A DNA stretch of 64,000 nt from Zopfochytrium polystomum (taxonomy: Eukaryota > Chytridiomycota > Chytridiomycetes > Chytridiales > Chytridiaceae), in assembly GCA_025765615.1 (NCBI GenBank), contig JAIVFJ010000031.1, positions 186,001 to 250,000 on the forward strand. The letters run 5' to 3'. Numbering within the stretch: the first letter of the stretch is position 1; each line of letters opens with the position of its first letter. Below, piece by piece: positions 35,796-48,040 of this stretch. A program made the translations under genes and the position numbers. The notes under the pieces are model-generated. The model saw only the letters and a program-made list of their open reading frames with translations, was not told the origin of the DNA and made no database searches.

Positions 35796-37276
35796 ATGAG
35801 CTCCAGCTCCAACAACTTCAAGAGGCGGCCGAGCCCCCCTGGTGGTGGCGAAGCCGTTGGCGGGATCCCTCGGGCAGGAGTGTCGGGGTCGTCGCAATTT
35901 TCACCTTCCTCCTCCGTCACACCAGTAGTTTTGACGAAGAAACCCTCTCGGCCCCCCCACTTTGCAACCATCAACGGCGACAGCCCCTTCGCCGTCGCTC
36001 AATCCCCTCCACTTCCGGCGATCGTCCTTTCAAGGCCCAGCTCACTTGGCGCTTGGATACTCCGGTGTCGCTCCCAACACCATACGCCCTGCCCCACCCA
36101 GTGCCGATGTGCCAGTGACGACAAAACTCCGACCTACCCAGATGGTGTTGGATCTGCGTGCCGCCCCTTCATCTTCGCAAGCATCCCTGTGCACGCTGCC
36201 CACCGCTCCAAGCGCCTACTCACGACTGGGTACCCCCACACTCTGTGACTTGGCAACAACACCGCAAGTGTCTCGCGTCCAAGAAACAGGAGTGACTGTC
36301 GCCGCCAGACCAGACTCACAAGTGCTGTTGGGCCTCAAATCGCGCATGAGCACAAGCCGCCCTAATATTTTGGGCGATGGAAGATTTCCGTTAGGTTCTA
36401 CGAATTGGACTATTCCCACCCCTCCACTTTCCCTGAGGAGCGGGACAGGCGCAACCGGGGGGCCTTCGTTTGCCACCCCACCCACAGCGGTGGCTGAATC
36501 GGAATCCTATCCTGACGCGTCACTATCCCACTATCAAGAAAATGACTTCCATGAAGCTACTCCGATTGCCAGCACTGCTGTTTTTTTCGCTTGATGAAGA
36601 AAACGAAGACGATATAGATGCTATTGAGATGCGCAGTCTTGGCTTACCAAGGCATCCTCTTTGGCGAGATGGCGAATCGCCTCGCGAATCCTCTGGTCTT
36701 AGATGTGACTCGCCCGATGCCGATATGATGATAGCAGGATGTAGATCTGTTTTTGAGAAAGAAGCCGTGACCAATTTTACCAAAATTCCCCCATCTGGCA
36801 TTGCTCGTCCTCGTCCTTTTCGACCGCCTCCACCAACCCCAATTTCCACCACAATCACCCCCACGTACAACAAGAGGCTCGGTTCAACAATGACCCCGCA
36901 GCTCAAAGATCCAAACGATATCGCCGCCTGGGAGCATTATGTCTCTGTTACTTCAGGCGTACTTCAATCCGCGTCGGTACCGCGAAACTACAATCCTAAC
37001 GGCCGTGCCAACGACACAGCGACCGCTTCGGTTCCTAATACGCCGCTCTCGACGCGGTCCGTCTCGGAAGACGACGCGTCCTCCATTTCAAGCTACAGCA
37101 CTCTGCCTTCATCTGTCGATTCCCCTGGCTTTCAATTGGGATCATCCTCCTTCAGGGTTCCGCACTCTGTGTTCCTTGACGGGACTTCTGCCTTCAGCGT
37201 CTTGCAGGGTGGAGCTGGCAAGGCGTTCCCTGTCTCTGGAGGCTTCGGACAAAGCCCTTTCTCTGGAGTTTTTTGA
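35796..37276 (+). CDS. Disordered Ser/Pro-rich protein, unknown function
   Basis: ATG 35796 starts a low-complexity protein with Ser/Pro/Thr-rich segments, an acidic block (LDEENEDDIDAIEMRSLG) and the stretch DPNDIAAWEHYVSVTSGVL, which is the only part that looks folded. It ends in FGQSPFSGVF-stop. Two +1 breaks are needed: at about 36030 (CCCAGCTCAC) and about 36580 (run of seven T). The total is about 490 residues. Many SP/TP sites would suit a phosphorylated regulator, but no domain is visible. Confidence 0.55.
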
Positions 37277-38187
37277 CCACATCTCACAGTCGCCAGATGC
37301 TGATTGTTGTTTTTTCTTCTTGTACATGATGGTCATTGACGGAGACGCTTTGAAGCGGGCTCCATGAAAGTGTGCTGAGGCCCTGCCGTCCGCTCACGGT
37401 TCGTTTTACATTTTCTGCGTTGGCCAGAACGGTTAGGTATGTGGCTGTACTTTTGTTTCTTTATGACCGCGTTGTTTGCACGTCGCACATTATTTTATTT
37501 ACTTGCCAACCCCGCCCTTTTGTTTATTGTTATGGTATGGCCTGTTTGCCTATTATCTCCTTCATTTTAGCTTTTCTTCAGTTCCCCCTCCCTTTTCCCT
37601 CCCATCGCAGTGTTTTTTTTTTTTTGTTTTTTTTTTTTGTTTTTTTTTTTGGACTGGACTTGTTGCTCCAAACAGCCAGCCAGCAACATGCTTGGCGCTG
37701 CCTTGTTTCGTTTATTGTCTGCTCTTGTCACATCACAATGCTTACTCCCTTCGCATTCCCTTCTCTTCCTTTCTTGTTTTTTTTTGTCTCAAAACTTCCC
37801 TGTCGTCTCGATGATGCATGACTCAGTCGGAGAAGCCCTTCCGAGTGAGATCGGATGAAGAAGGAGTACAAGAAAGGAGAGGAGATGCGCGGAAATGTCC
37901 TTGGTCCATTTCTGGAATCGCTTGTCTTCGCGTGGCTGACAAAGCCACTCGTAGTGTCTTCTGTCTTTCCGTGTTGAGGTGGATCGCGCATCATCAATCC
38001 AGCCACCAACCTCTAAAAAGGGAAGACGCGAAGCGGCTGATGACAAACAGACCGAAAGACTGGCTGGCTGGCTCCATAAGAGCTGAATGACCAAACTGAC
38101 CAACTTCCCCCCCCCTTGAATTCCAAGAGAAGACGGCTCACCCCACCAAGCCAAGCAGGCAAGCAGGCAGGCAGGACAGGCACGGAC

Positions 38188-38227
<40 letters not shown>

Positions 38228-38235
38228 TTTCAGCA
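37277..38235. other. 3' UTR and promoter region with poly-T and (GACA)n
   Basis: Poly-T tracts at 37610-37651 and a (GACA)n microsatellite at 38189-38226, ending 10 bp before the next ATG. No gene supported. Confidence 0.5.
38189..38226. repeat. (GACA)n microsatellite next to a start codon
   Basis: Nine or so copies of the tetranucleotide directly before the ATG at 38236, so probably in the 5' UTR. Confidence 0.95.
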
Positions 38236-40322
38236 ATGCTCGCCCACGCGCAAACACCGGCAGCCGGACCACCACCACCACCACCACCTGGCGCCGCCAG
38301 CAGCAGCAGCAGCAGCAGCGGCACCAGCGGCAGCCACCACCATCCCCATCGGCGACGATGCCGCGTTGCCCTCGCGGCCACACGCTTTGACGCCGCCGTC
38401 GCTTCCCCGCCCACCCTCAGCCGGCAGCGGCGTCGCTGTTCGAGCCTCGACAAGTCGCCTTTCCGCTCGCGTGTCTGCCTGGCTGGGCGATGCGGCCTTT
38501 ACAGACTCCTTCGAAGACGACGACGACGACGTCGAAGACGGCGACGGCAACGGCCACGGTGACAACGGCGGCGGGGACCTCGCCCGCAACCAGCACCCAC
38601 ACCACCACCACCACCGCCGAACCGATCACCACGCCGGCAAGGTTCAACGCGGCCGCGTCGTAGCAAACAAGGACCTTCCGCGAGGCAGGGTGCCCACCCC
38701 TGCCTTTCCCGCTCCATCTGCCCCTCCTCCAGCAGCACCTATTCATCACCGAAATCGCCTAATCCTCGATCGCTTAGCTCCGCGACAGCGACACGATGCG
38801 GATGCTCTTCCAGTTTCCAGTAACTCCACCAGCGCGCCGCAGGGCAATCGTGCCAATGGTTGGTCCGCTGATGCCTCAAGGGCGGTGGGCGACGAAGAGG
38901 TCTTGCCGTCGTTGCCGCCAAGCCCAAGGGGCCGACGATGGATTACAGGTGGACCCGTGGGTCGGTGGAGTGCCGAGATGCGTCCTAGTACCGGAAGCGA
39001 AGAGACCCACCCATCACAGTCCATTCTTTCCCGGTCCTTCGACAGTAGCGATCTGAGCAGCCATGCCAAGCAAGCTCTTAGTACTGGGTCGGGAAATTTT
39101 GCGGGAGATCAGCAGCCACCAGCCCCGGCTGATGCCTACTTGCCATCCCCTAAGCCTCAGGCATCTATTGCCCTGCAGAGAGCGTTCCATCCGCGGTCTT
39201 CGTCTTTGTCGTCTTCTGTTTCTTCGTCGCCATCTACTCTTGCTCCAGTCGAGGGAGAGTTTTCCGGAGGCTCGCGATCCCCGCCAAAAGCTGATATCCG
39301 GGTTGCTGCCAAGCAGACAGACACGCGCCTTGGGGCATTGCTCCTTCGGCGAATGGCATCGGTCAGGCGAAAGCCCTCCAATAGTGATGCCCCTACAAGC
39401 CCGACGAGCCCGAACGCGGCGCAGCCGGCTGCCCCGCTGCCCTCTAAGGCCAAAGAGAAACCGTGCAACGTCAGCGCACGATGGTCCAACGTTCGTGCTT
39501 GGATATCACGAATCGGATCGCGCGCCCCCCACATGATGCCAAAGCAGACGGCGGCTTCAACGACGAAGGATCCCCACGACGTCGCCACCCACAAGCCCAT
39601 CAAGACCTGTCCAACTCAGCCTGCCGGTCTTCACGGATGTGCTGTCGACGTCGCCGCCCCAATCACTTCGCGATGCTGTCCCACCCGAACCGGGACTGCC
39701 CCAAGAATCGAAACCGCTCCCGGCTCTGCCTGCGACGCTTTCTCGGCGCCGTGTTGTCGACAAGACCCTTCCAAGAGTCCCGCAAGGGCCCACAGCTGTC
39801 ACTGACAATGCACCTCACATGACAGACAGCGGCACAGCGCCCGCGGCCGTGCCCGCGGTCGGCGCACGCGAAGCAGAGGACCCCGAAGAAGATCCGTTCG
39901 CGACTTTGGTCTACGGCCGCACGCACGCCCGGAGACTCGGCTCGGACCGCTGGGCGTCCGAAAGCACGCTCGAACCGGCCGCACCGTTGGTTGCCGCTGT
40001 GCTGCCGCCGCCCTCACGGTCTCCGCCCCGGACCCTGACGGGAGCGCCCCCCTCGCCGACTTTGGAGTCCGACAAGCCGCCGCCGAACGCGACGGGCGAC
40101 GAGTTCAACGCAGCCGCGTGCTGGCGTCACAGCATCCCGCTGGTGCTGGACCTCACGGCGGCCGACGCGGCGGCGGCGGCAAAAGCCGCAGAGGCGGATG
40201 CTGTCGATGACGAGGGCGCCCGAAAGAAGAGCAACAGCCTGATTGTGAGCGGCCGCGAAAAGAAGGGGTGGAGGGTCGTTCCGCTCGGCTGGGCGAGAGT
40301 CGCTCTGTTTGGGCGCCGCTAA
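38236..40322 (+). CDS. Large disordered protein, unknown function
   Basis: About 690 residues rich in Ser, Pro, Ala and His. Recognisable stretches are a poly-Pro/Ser start, ARVSAWLGDAAFTDSFED followed by Asp repeats and a His run, TRLGALLLRRMASVRR with a basic motif, KPLPALPATLSRRRVVDKTL, and an alanine-rich end with GWARVALFGRR-stop. Breaks (+1) lie at about 38400 and 39640. The repeated RR-rich motifs and PxxP stretches suggest a scaffold or signalling protein, but nothing is recognised. A polyadenylation-like AATAAA follows at about 40809. Confidence 0.55.
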
Positions 40323-41165
40323 CCGTAAGGGACAGCCCGTCGTTATCCTCCATTCCGTTCATTACTCTGCCTTCTTATTTTCACTCCGCCTTTCTTATTT
40401 GCTTTTCTTCTGCCTCAAGGTACCGTCGGTTCGCGCGCCTCTATGACAAAAAACGACCTGCCTTTCGCATTCACTTCACGCCCGTTCCCACATTCTCTGT
40501 ACCTTTTCCTTTTTGGTACGTTCCTACCTTTTGTTCTTTCACTTTTACGCGCGCGCACGAGACGATCGGCGCAAACCTCCCAAATCTTAAAGTTTATCAC
40601 TATGACTTTATTGGCACTTGTTTTTCCAAACCCCCAACCCCTAACCACACTTTGAGAACGTAGGGGGCCCCTTAGACTTTTTTTGGGGGGCTTGGCGTCG
40701 CCTTTCTCAATGTCCCTTATTTCTTGTGGAGAGGCTCGGTCGCTTCTTCTTTTCCGAATAGCGGTCTATGTGACCGTGTAGCGGAGCTCGTGCCAAACAG
40801 AGAACACCAATAAATATGTATTTTTATGAAACACTGTCAGAAGCTGCTTGACTTTGGGCGGTTCTTGTTACGCCCTTCGATTCCCCGTACCAAGGTGCTG
40901 CTGCTGCTTGAAAGGTGACGGTTCTGTTGGGTTTTCGTGAAAACTATTCTTTTATTTCCGCTACCAGGCCCAAGGCAGACACTCCACCCCCAACACCGCT
41001 CCGTTTTCTCAGATCATCGCGCGGTTGGTTGGTTGGTGAAGGAAGGGAAAGGACATGCCAAAAACACTAAGGTCAATGCGCGGGGCCCCAAAGGTGCAAA
41101 CTCGTTTTCATTTTCTTGGTCCGAAACGACTTTCGACTATATTTTATCAAGCCGATCGTGGCAAA
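40323..41165. other. Convergent 3' region
   Basis: 3' UTR of the plus-strand gene (AATAAA near 40809) and of UMP1 on the other strand. No gene seen. Confidence 0.5.
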
Positions 41166-42065
41166 TCACAGCATCGTTCCCTTCGACATCCCCAACGCCC
41201 GCTCCATCGCGCCGTGCGGGTCCACGAGGTAAACGCTGGCGTCGCGGTCTTGAGATGAAAAAAAAAATGCGGGTTTTGGGATACCGTTAGAACGCTACAC
41301 CCGAATTGGCACCCACCACACAAGCAAGAAAAAAAAAAAACCAACAAAAGCAAGGCTTCTTGCCCGCGCGCAACGCACCTCCGAGAAAATCTTCGAACTC
41401 AATGTTGCAGTCGTTCCCTGAGAGAATGTCCTCGGCCAGCCGCGTGCGGCGGAGGGTCGGGACGCGCTGGCGCTACAAGAGCGTGATCGGTCAGTGGGTC
41501 TGGGTCCGAATCGCATGCTGCTGTTGCTGCCGGACAAAAAAGAAAATAAACAACAAAGGTCGCTATGAATACCTGCTTCACGATCTCGCGCTCCATCTGC
41601 AGTCGGATCGGCATGTGGGCGCCGTAGAGGTGGCGGGCGCTAGCGAGGCGCATGGATTCCTGGGTGTCGTTCCACTGCGGATTTCGGGGAGGGGGAGCGA
41701 AGGAGATTAGAAACGTGTGTGAACGCGCGGCGGATCGTGCAACGGCGCATTGGCTATGTGACACACAAGAAGGCGGGTGTGGGAAGGGGCGACGGTCGGG
41801 CGGAACGAACGCGCGTCCAGCCACAAAGGGTGGCGCAACCGCCAGATCGACTCCCGTCTTCACTACACGTTCAACGCACCGCGCGCAGGTGGTTCTCGAG
41901 CGGGTGAGCCTGGATGACGTCGGATCGGACCGACTTGAATCCGGCGCGCAGGGTGTCGTGGACGCCAAAGACGGCGGCGGCGTTGCTGTCGATTCCCGCG
42001 GCGGCGACGCCCGTCGGGTTCGCGCCGGCGCTGGCCGCGCTGGTGGGGACGAAGCGGAGCGACAT
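41166..42065 (-). CDS. UMP1: Proteasome maturation factor Ump1/POMP
   Basis: Chaperone of 20S proteasome assembly that is degraded as first substrate of the finished particle. Four exons: 42065-41880 (62 codons), 41674-41573, 41472-41379 and 41248-41166, with introns of about 100-200 nt and matching phases, giving 154 residues (yeast Ump1 has 148). Signature parts: VFGVHDTLRAGFKSVRSDV, AHPLENHL, WNDTQESMRLASARHLYGAH, MPIRLQMEREIVKQ, RTRLAEDILSGNDCNIEFED and the C-terminal HGAMERALGMSKGTML. Every exon is free of frame breaks, which makes this the cleanest gene model in the window. The Ala-rich N-terminus is longer than usual. Confidence 0.93.
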
Positions 42066-42424
42066 GTCACTTGTATGGAAGGAATGTTCGTTGTGTGGTT
42101 CGGATCTCGGTTGGTTCAAAGTCTTTATTTCCTTTGCCAGCCGCGTGGCTCGGGTCTGTCGGAAGGTCGGGTGCTGGACGGGTCTGTGAACATGTTGTGC
42201 TCTGTCTGTCTCTCATGTCTCTCCTTGTCTCGCAACAACACACACACACACACTCTCTCTCTCTCTCTCCCTTTCTTTCTCTCTCTCTGTCTCACTCTGT
42301 ATTCTTCTCTCATATTAATATCCCTTTCCGCGCAAAGCTTGCCCGTTTGTCTTCTTCCCCCACCAATTTTGTCCACTGTTTTGTGTTCAGACAAAGGAAA
42401 CAAAGAGAGGAAAAGACAGCAAAA
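42066..42424. other. Divergent promoter region between UMP1 and a zinc-finger gene
   Basis: Contains CA and CT microsatellites at about 42238-42300. The two start codons are about 360 bp apart, so the elements may be shared. Confidence 0.5.
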
Positions 42425-44744
42425 ATGCAAAAGCTAACAGCAGAAAAACGAAGAAAAAAAGAAAAGAAAGCGAGAAAAAAAAGAAAGAAAAAAAAAAAAA
42501 AAACAATTCCTCCCATGGCGCCCCCCTCCTCCTCCTCCTCCTCCTCTTCCTCGTCGTCTTTGTCCACCACAACGGCGGCCGCAGCAGCGAGCTCGCGCTC
42601 GGCTGGCCCCCCCCCGCTACCCACCTTGCCCTCCTCCTCCTCCTCTCCCTCTACCACTGTGCATCCTCATCCTCCTCATCCTCCTCCTCATTCATCTGCC
42701 TCGGGATCCGCATCGTCCAGCCACCCGCTGCCGCCCCCGTCCCGAAGCAGCCCTGTCGTGTATCCTCCACAACACCATCATCTCCAGCAGCCACCTGTCC
42801 TCCAAGTCTCCCACATTTACAATCCCCAATCGCAAGCCGCCCAAATGCACCATCCATATTCATCCCATCCGCCTCCGCCTCCGCAGACTCACCAGCCCCA
42901 GTACCACCACCAGCAGCAGCAGCAGATTTACTACGTGTCTTTGCCACAACAACATCCCCTCCTACTCTTACGGCCCGCCTCCCTCCTCACAGGATCAGTT
43001 CCACTCTCCTTATGCAGTCGGCGTTCCCCACTTACGATTACGGGCAGCAAGTGACCTTTGTACCTCAGCAGCGGATGGCAGTCCCCGCCTTCCCTCCCCA
43101 TCCGTCTCCGTACCAGCCCCAACCTCAACGGCACTACCAGCAGTATTCAGGAGCAGCGTCGGGTCCTCAGCCCTCCCAGCCTCAAGGCTCATCGAATTTG
43201 TCGGTCGCGAATTTCTATCGGACCGCCGACGCCAGCACAAACCCATCAGCCTGCGCAGCACTACCAGCATTTGCCCCAACCCGTCTCGTACGGCGGCGGA
43301 TACAGGCCAATAGCGAGTGATTCGACGCAAGCCCAAGCCCAAGCCCAAGCCGAGAAGAAGCAGTCAGAGGTCAATGCCAAGAATCGATCATCAGCTGACC
43401 AGCACGAAGGTGTCGTGCCCGAGATTGTACAGCCGCAGCCTGGCGGATCAAACGTGGCAGTCTACCGATCTGTGATGACATTACCCCCTCTCTACGGACC
43501 CGCACCCTACATTCATACCCAGTTTCCGCTGGTACAGGCAGGCCAGGCGATGCCACCAGAACCCAACTTGATGAAGAGAAAGCTCGAGGAGGAACAGGAA
43601 GGCACTCTGGTGCCGCGAGGAGACTTTAAATCTTCCACTAAAAAGCAGAGAACAAGAGCGATCAATAGCAGTGAGGGACCATTCCTCGCTGCCGCAACGG
43701 CTGCTCACGATGGAGCGATCGGTGGGTTTGAGTCCGGCAACGGTACACCCAAGTCGAGCGACAAAAAGAACAAGAAGAGGAAGAAAAAGAAGCTTATTCA
43801 GCCGACAGCTCACCCAGAGACGGCCGAACTCGACCGTCAGCCTTCTCCGTCGGCGGCCGCCGCTGCTGCAGTCCTCTTATCGGCGTTCGATCCAGCAGCG
43901 AACCGACCCCCCACACCATTCGTGTGCGACACATGCGGCAAGGCGTACAAAAACTCGTCGTGCCTTGCAAAGCATGTTTGGGAGCATTCAGAGTACTGGG
44001 ACGCTAGTGCGGGCATACCGACCGGCGCAGAGGAGCAAAGCAGAGCCTCAATGACGAAACATCAGCAGGCGGTGCTTCTTCAGGCGGCGAGCATTCTCGT
44101 CGGCTTTGGAAGCGCAGACGGCGCCACTGCCGGGGAGGAAGAGGACGACGGCGAGCACGCGCCCGAGTCCCCTGGCGACGAAGTGTGGACGGCCGTGCTG
44201 CGGACCGCAGAGGACTTGAAGAAGCGGAGGAGGCCGAGCGTCGGTGGGTGGAGCAGCGGAGACGAGGGCAGCGGCGAAAGCGATTGGGAGGGTGGGAAAG
44301 ACGACGGCGACGACGACGAGGACAACAACCTGCAGGACGCGGGCTCCATCGTGACGCCGCCGCTGTCCAGCCCGTCGCAGTCGCCGTCCGCGGCCGCGGC
44401 GCCGCTGCCATTCGACGGGCTGGCGGTGCTGTCCGCCGCGGCGGCCATGCGCACCATGGCGGACGCCCCCGCTCGGCTGACAAAAGGGCGGACGCACCGG
44501 AAACGGAGGCGGCCAGACCCGGACGCGAAAGCCGCCCCGCTGTCGCCCGTGACCGCGGCGTTGAACCGCGGCTTTGAGGTCGACGGAGAGGGCAGGGAGC
44601 GCTGTTGCGGACGGCACACTGCGGGAGCTGGTCAAGGCGCGGAGAGAGGCGCGGTGCGCACAGACAAGCAATGGCGGGCGGGTTGTCGGTGGTGGTGGAG
44701 CTGGTGGAATAGCGGGCCTCGGGATGGCGTCGAGCAAGTCGTGA
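42425..44744 (+). CDS. C2H2 zinc-finger protein, putative transcription factor
   Basis: One clear C2H2 finger: FVCDTCGKAYKNSSCLAKHV with WEH (C-x2-C-x12-H-x3-H) at about 43920-43985. Around it lie Lys-rich (KKNKKRKKKK), Asp/Glu-rich and Pro/Gln/His-rich low-complexity regions, as in fungal transcription factors. The first ATG (42425) opens a very basic leader; ATG 42514 (MAPPSSSS) is the alternative. Breaks (+1) are needed at about 42955, 43030, 43240 and 44597; the last leads to a C-terminus TLRELVKARREARC...GMASSKS-stop at 44744. The SCLAKH-x-WEH finger type occurs in several fungal regulators, but target genes are unknown. Confidence 0.68.
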
Positions 44745-45000
44745 TTAATGTGTAGTCGGTTTCTTCTTTGCATTGCATTTAGGGATCTTCAAATCCGAAG
44801 CAAAAAATACACTCCTTTTTTAAACACTCATAATCATCCCTTCTAAGTTTTTACTGATAAATGCCAATTATCACAGGGAGTCCCTCCAGGAACCGCACAT
44901 TGAGTGTATTACAAATAAAAAACCTCTTCGAATGCGTTTCTTAGGAAGAACAGAGACGGACGCTGCTCAGGGCGAAGGAAAAAGAACGTGCCCACCGCCG
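44745..45000. other. Convergent 3' region
   Basis: AT-rich spacer with AATAAA-like motif at about 44895. No gene. Confidence 0.4.
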
Positions 45001-46731
45001 TCAGCTGAAAGCCGGAAGCAAAACAGTCATCAAGTGCTCATACACGTCCTCGTCGTTTCGCAACGTCCCGCTGTAGCCAGACACTCTCAGCGCCAGGTCT
45101 CCTCCGCGGACCGACAGCCACGCGCGACACGCCTCCGCAAAGTACGACCGCAGCCGCTCGTGCCGTTGCACTCCCGGCACGTCCACCTGACAGAGGATGT
45201 CGACGCGGTGCGAGATGCGATCCAGCCGGCCGACGAGCTCGTTCAGCTCGTGGTGGCCGCGCTCGGCGTCGCCGCCGTCGATGAGCGCCTCCAAAACCGC
45301 CCGGAACGCTGAAATTTTGAAACGGGTTTTGCAAGTCAAGGGGTTAGCTTCGTTTTTTTCTTTTTTCTTTTTGTTTTTTCGTTGTCACAAATGTGGGGGG
45401 GGCGGCTTAAACCCCTTACCAAAGACTTTTTGATCTTCCGTGCAGCTCAAGTAGTTCCTCACAGCGACAGTGTCAATGATCGCGAATAGCTCGCGCGCGT
45501 CCAACGCGTTGCCGCCGCCCTTGGCGCCGAAGAAGGGCGCACGCTGCAAAGAACCGCGAAACGCGGTCGCCCCCGCAGCGGTTTCCAGCTCCTTTTGGAA
45601 CTTTAAGAGTTCGCGCCAGCGCCCCTCGGATACCAGCACGGGCCCGCCAATCGCGACAGTCTGCCAGCCGGGGGCGTCGCCGCCGCCGAGGCCGGCGCCG
45701 CCGGCGCCGTCCTCCTCCTCGGAGACGACCACGAAATAGTCCACGTCCGCCCCGGACGGCGTCAGCACGAGCCCGCACCTCGCCCCGAACAAGGCTTCGC
45801 TAAAGACGTTGTCGCGGCGCGGTAGCCGCCCGCGACAGCAGACGTCGCTTTTCGGTGTGGAGAGCGGGTCGGGTTCGTCGTATAGCTGGAGCGGTTCGAG
45901 GTACGGCTCGTCCGAAACAAGGTCCAAAGCGGGCGCCTTCATGGAGAACGTGCGAGGGGCGCCTCGCGAAACCGGCGCGATGCAAATCTGAGAGATGTCT
46001 TCTGTCCTTATGGGCTGGGTAGCTGGTAGACAGCTCTCTTTGTTGAATGTGACGGGTTTGTACTTCGTCACTTTGACGGCTGAAGTCTAGTAAATCGGAA
46101 TGCTGAGTCGAACGTTGAAAGACGAAATTGAAGTGGGCATTATTATTACCGTAAGGTATGATTCTGGCTCTGCGGGGACCTCATCGTCTTCGCTGTCGAG
46201 CAAGATGGCAGAATCCCTCCCCGTCAGGTTCTGACGGTAACCCTTCACCGGCCCGCGAGCGCCCTCGTCCGACGAAGCGTCCAGCAAGTACTCTTCGAAC
46301 GGAAATACCAGAACGCTCCACTCCCTCTCACCACCGTCGAACGACAGCGTCAGCGCAAAAGTCTGCCTCGCCAGCACCGACGCCGCGAGCTCGCGCCACT
46401 GCTTGTTGATCCGCGAAAGCCGCTGCACGTGCGCGAGCGGGAGGCTTCGCAAAACACCCTGCACCACCGCAGGCAGATCCAGCACCAACGCCGTGAGAGA
46501 GCTCGTGCGCGGGAGAATCAGCGGGCCGACGGACGCGGACTGGAGGCGCTGGATCGTTTGCGCTATTGTGTTTGCCGCGGAGGAGAAAGGGGTGAAGGGG
46601 GAGATTCGGTGGATCGGATGGTGCTGCTGTCGTTGCGGATCTGATAGTCTCGTTTCCATAGTGAGACGGGCGGTGTGGGACTTTGGCAAATAGGTCGATG
46701 GAGTCGGCATGGATGGGGATGCTGCGGACAT
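45001..46731 (-). CDS. F-box-like protein, unknown substrate
   Basis: N-terminal F-box-like segment LDLPAVVQGVLRSLPLAHVQ followed by RLSRINKQWRELAASVL (about 46480-46375), the region that would bind Skp1 in an SCF ubiquitin ligase. Then WSVLVFPFEEYLLDASSDEG. An intron (GTAATA...CTAG, about 46148-46087) leads to the long middle exon with FGARCGLVLTPSGADVDYFV and SCTEDQKVF. A second intron (about 45419-45311) leads to the C-terminal exon AFRAVLEALIDGGDAERGHH and ends in MTVLLPAFS-stop. The start may be ATG 46731 or 46656. The frame is intact over all three exons. The F-box call is by eye and moderate. Confidence 0.6.
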
Positions 46732-48040
46732 AGACGAGGAATCCTCAAGGAGGCTCGGCTCTTCGTTAAACGTTTCAACAGCTCCGTAAACTGGAGGGGG
46801 CGGGGGAGAAAGAGAGCTACTTGTGAATCACCAAGACCAGCAAAAGCAACGGATGCTCCTACATACTTCCGATGCGATAGTCAGCGCTTCCGTAGTGCTC
46901 GTTGCCGTTGCGATCAAGGTCACCGTAGTCGTCCTCAGAGTCACGATGGGGATGGTCTGCAGGGTCGTGCTCCCCAAGGGGCGGCTGGAGACAAACGTTG
47001 CCCATTGATGCTCCTCGGGCCGGCCGCTCTCCGAATGTGAAGATGGACGATGAGCACTGCTGAGAGAGAGGGAGCGAGAGAGGTAGATAGTTGTGTGTCG
47101 AACGCAGGATGGCCAGTCACCACCGTTTGATCGTCTGGGATGCGGGAGAGGTGGCTGTGCAGATTCAGCGTCGAATGCTGTGCGTATGAGAAAAGCAGTG
47201 GAAGACACAAGGAAAAGCTGTCCAATCGATTCAAACTCTTTGCCTTCCCCAGCACAAACCAGGCAGCTGGCCTGCCGTGACTCTCCCAGCTCAGCGAATT
47301 GTAACGCGTCCGCACGAAAGTCAAAGGCCTTTTTAGAAACGAAAACCGGAAAGTGTGGTCTCCTGCCAGGTGCGAAACAATCCAAACTTTATTTGCGAGG
47401 CCTTTTCGACTTCCGTAGCCGTGGCGTCCAGCGGATACCTTAAATGAACTATTTCAAGTCCTAAGGAGGACTCGGCAAGTTTATTAATATTCCTGTCTGA
47501 GCAAACTGGATTTCCGACCGCACTGCAATTTCTTTCGCATAAAAACTGCGAAGAAAAAAAGGAAAAAAAAAAAAATAAAGGAAAAGAAACCATCAGAGTC
47601 TAGGAAACTCGCTTCGCCTTTTGAGGTGTGGGTTGTCTTGTGAGTGCGCAAATGAGAAAATAGCGGGGGTGACAGGAAATAGGGTGACCAGTGAGAGTAC
47701 GGGGTGGGAAGGAGTTGAATAAAACGGACCCCACAGACGCATTTCGAATGTGCGCTTGAAGAATAGGGTAAATGAGAATGAATGAAGCAGTTACACCGGC
47801 TGTGTCAGCATCGGGAAGACTTTTGTTCAACGGGAGACAAGAAATAGGGAGTTTCTCATGCATTCCCCAATTACTACAGGTATTGACAGTGATTGCCCTT
47901 GAAAAATTCATCAGCGAATCCAAGCCGGAGACGGAAATCCTGCGTTCGTATGGGCTGGCCATAGAGACATCATCGACTGCGGTGCTGGAAGAGATCTCGA
48001 CGACGCCAGCATAGCCAGAGCCGAGACTGCTTCCCTATCT
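46732..48040. other. Intergenic region between two minus-strand genes
   Basis: I could not support a gene; the open frames (for instance 47385-46828, minus) have no recognisable content. It should hold the F-box gene promoter and bHLH gene 3' UTR. Confidence 0.35.

Noticed and set aside
42100..42320. Protein-coding frames through the CA/CT repeats
   Set aside because: They are translations of microsatellites with no conserved content.
46828..47385. 186-residue minus-strand open frame
   Set aside because: No recognisable domain, no splice link to neighbours and composition unlike the real genes.
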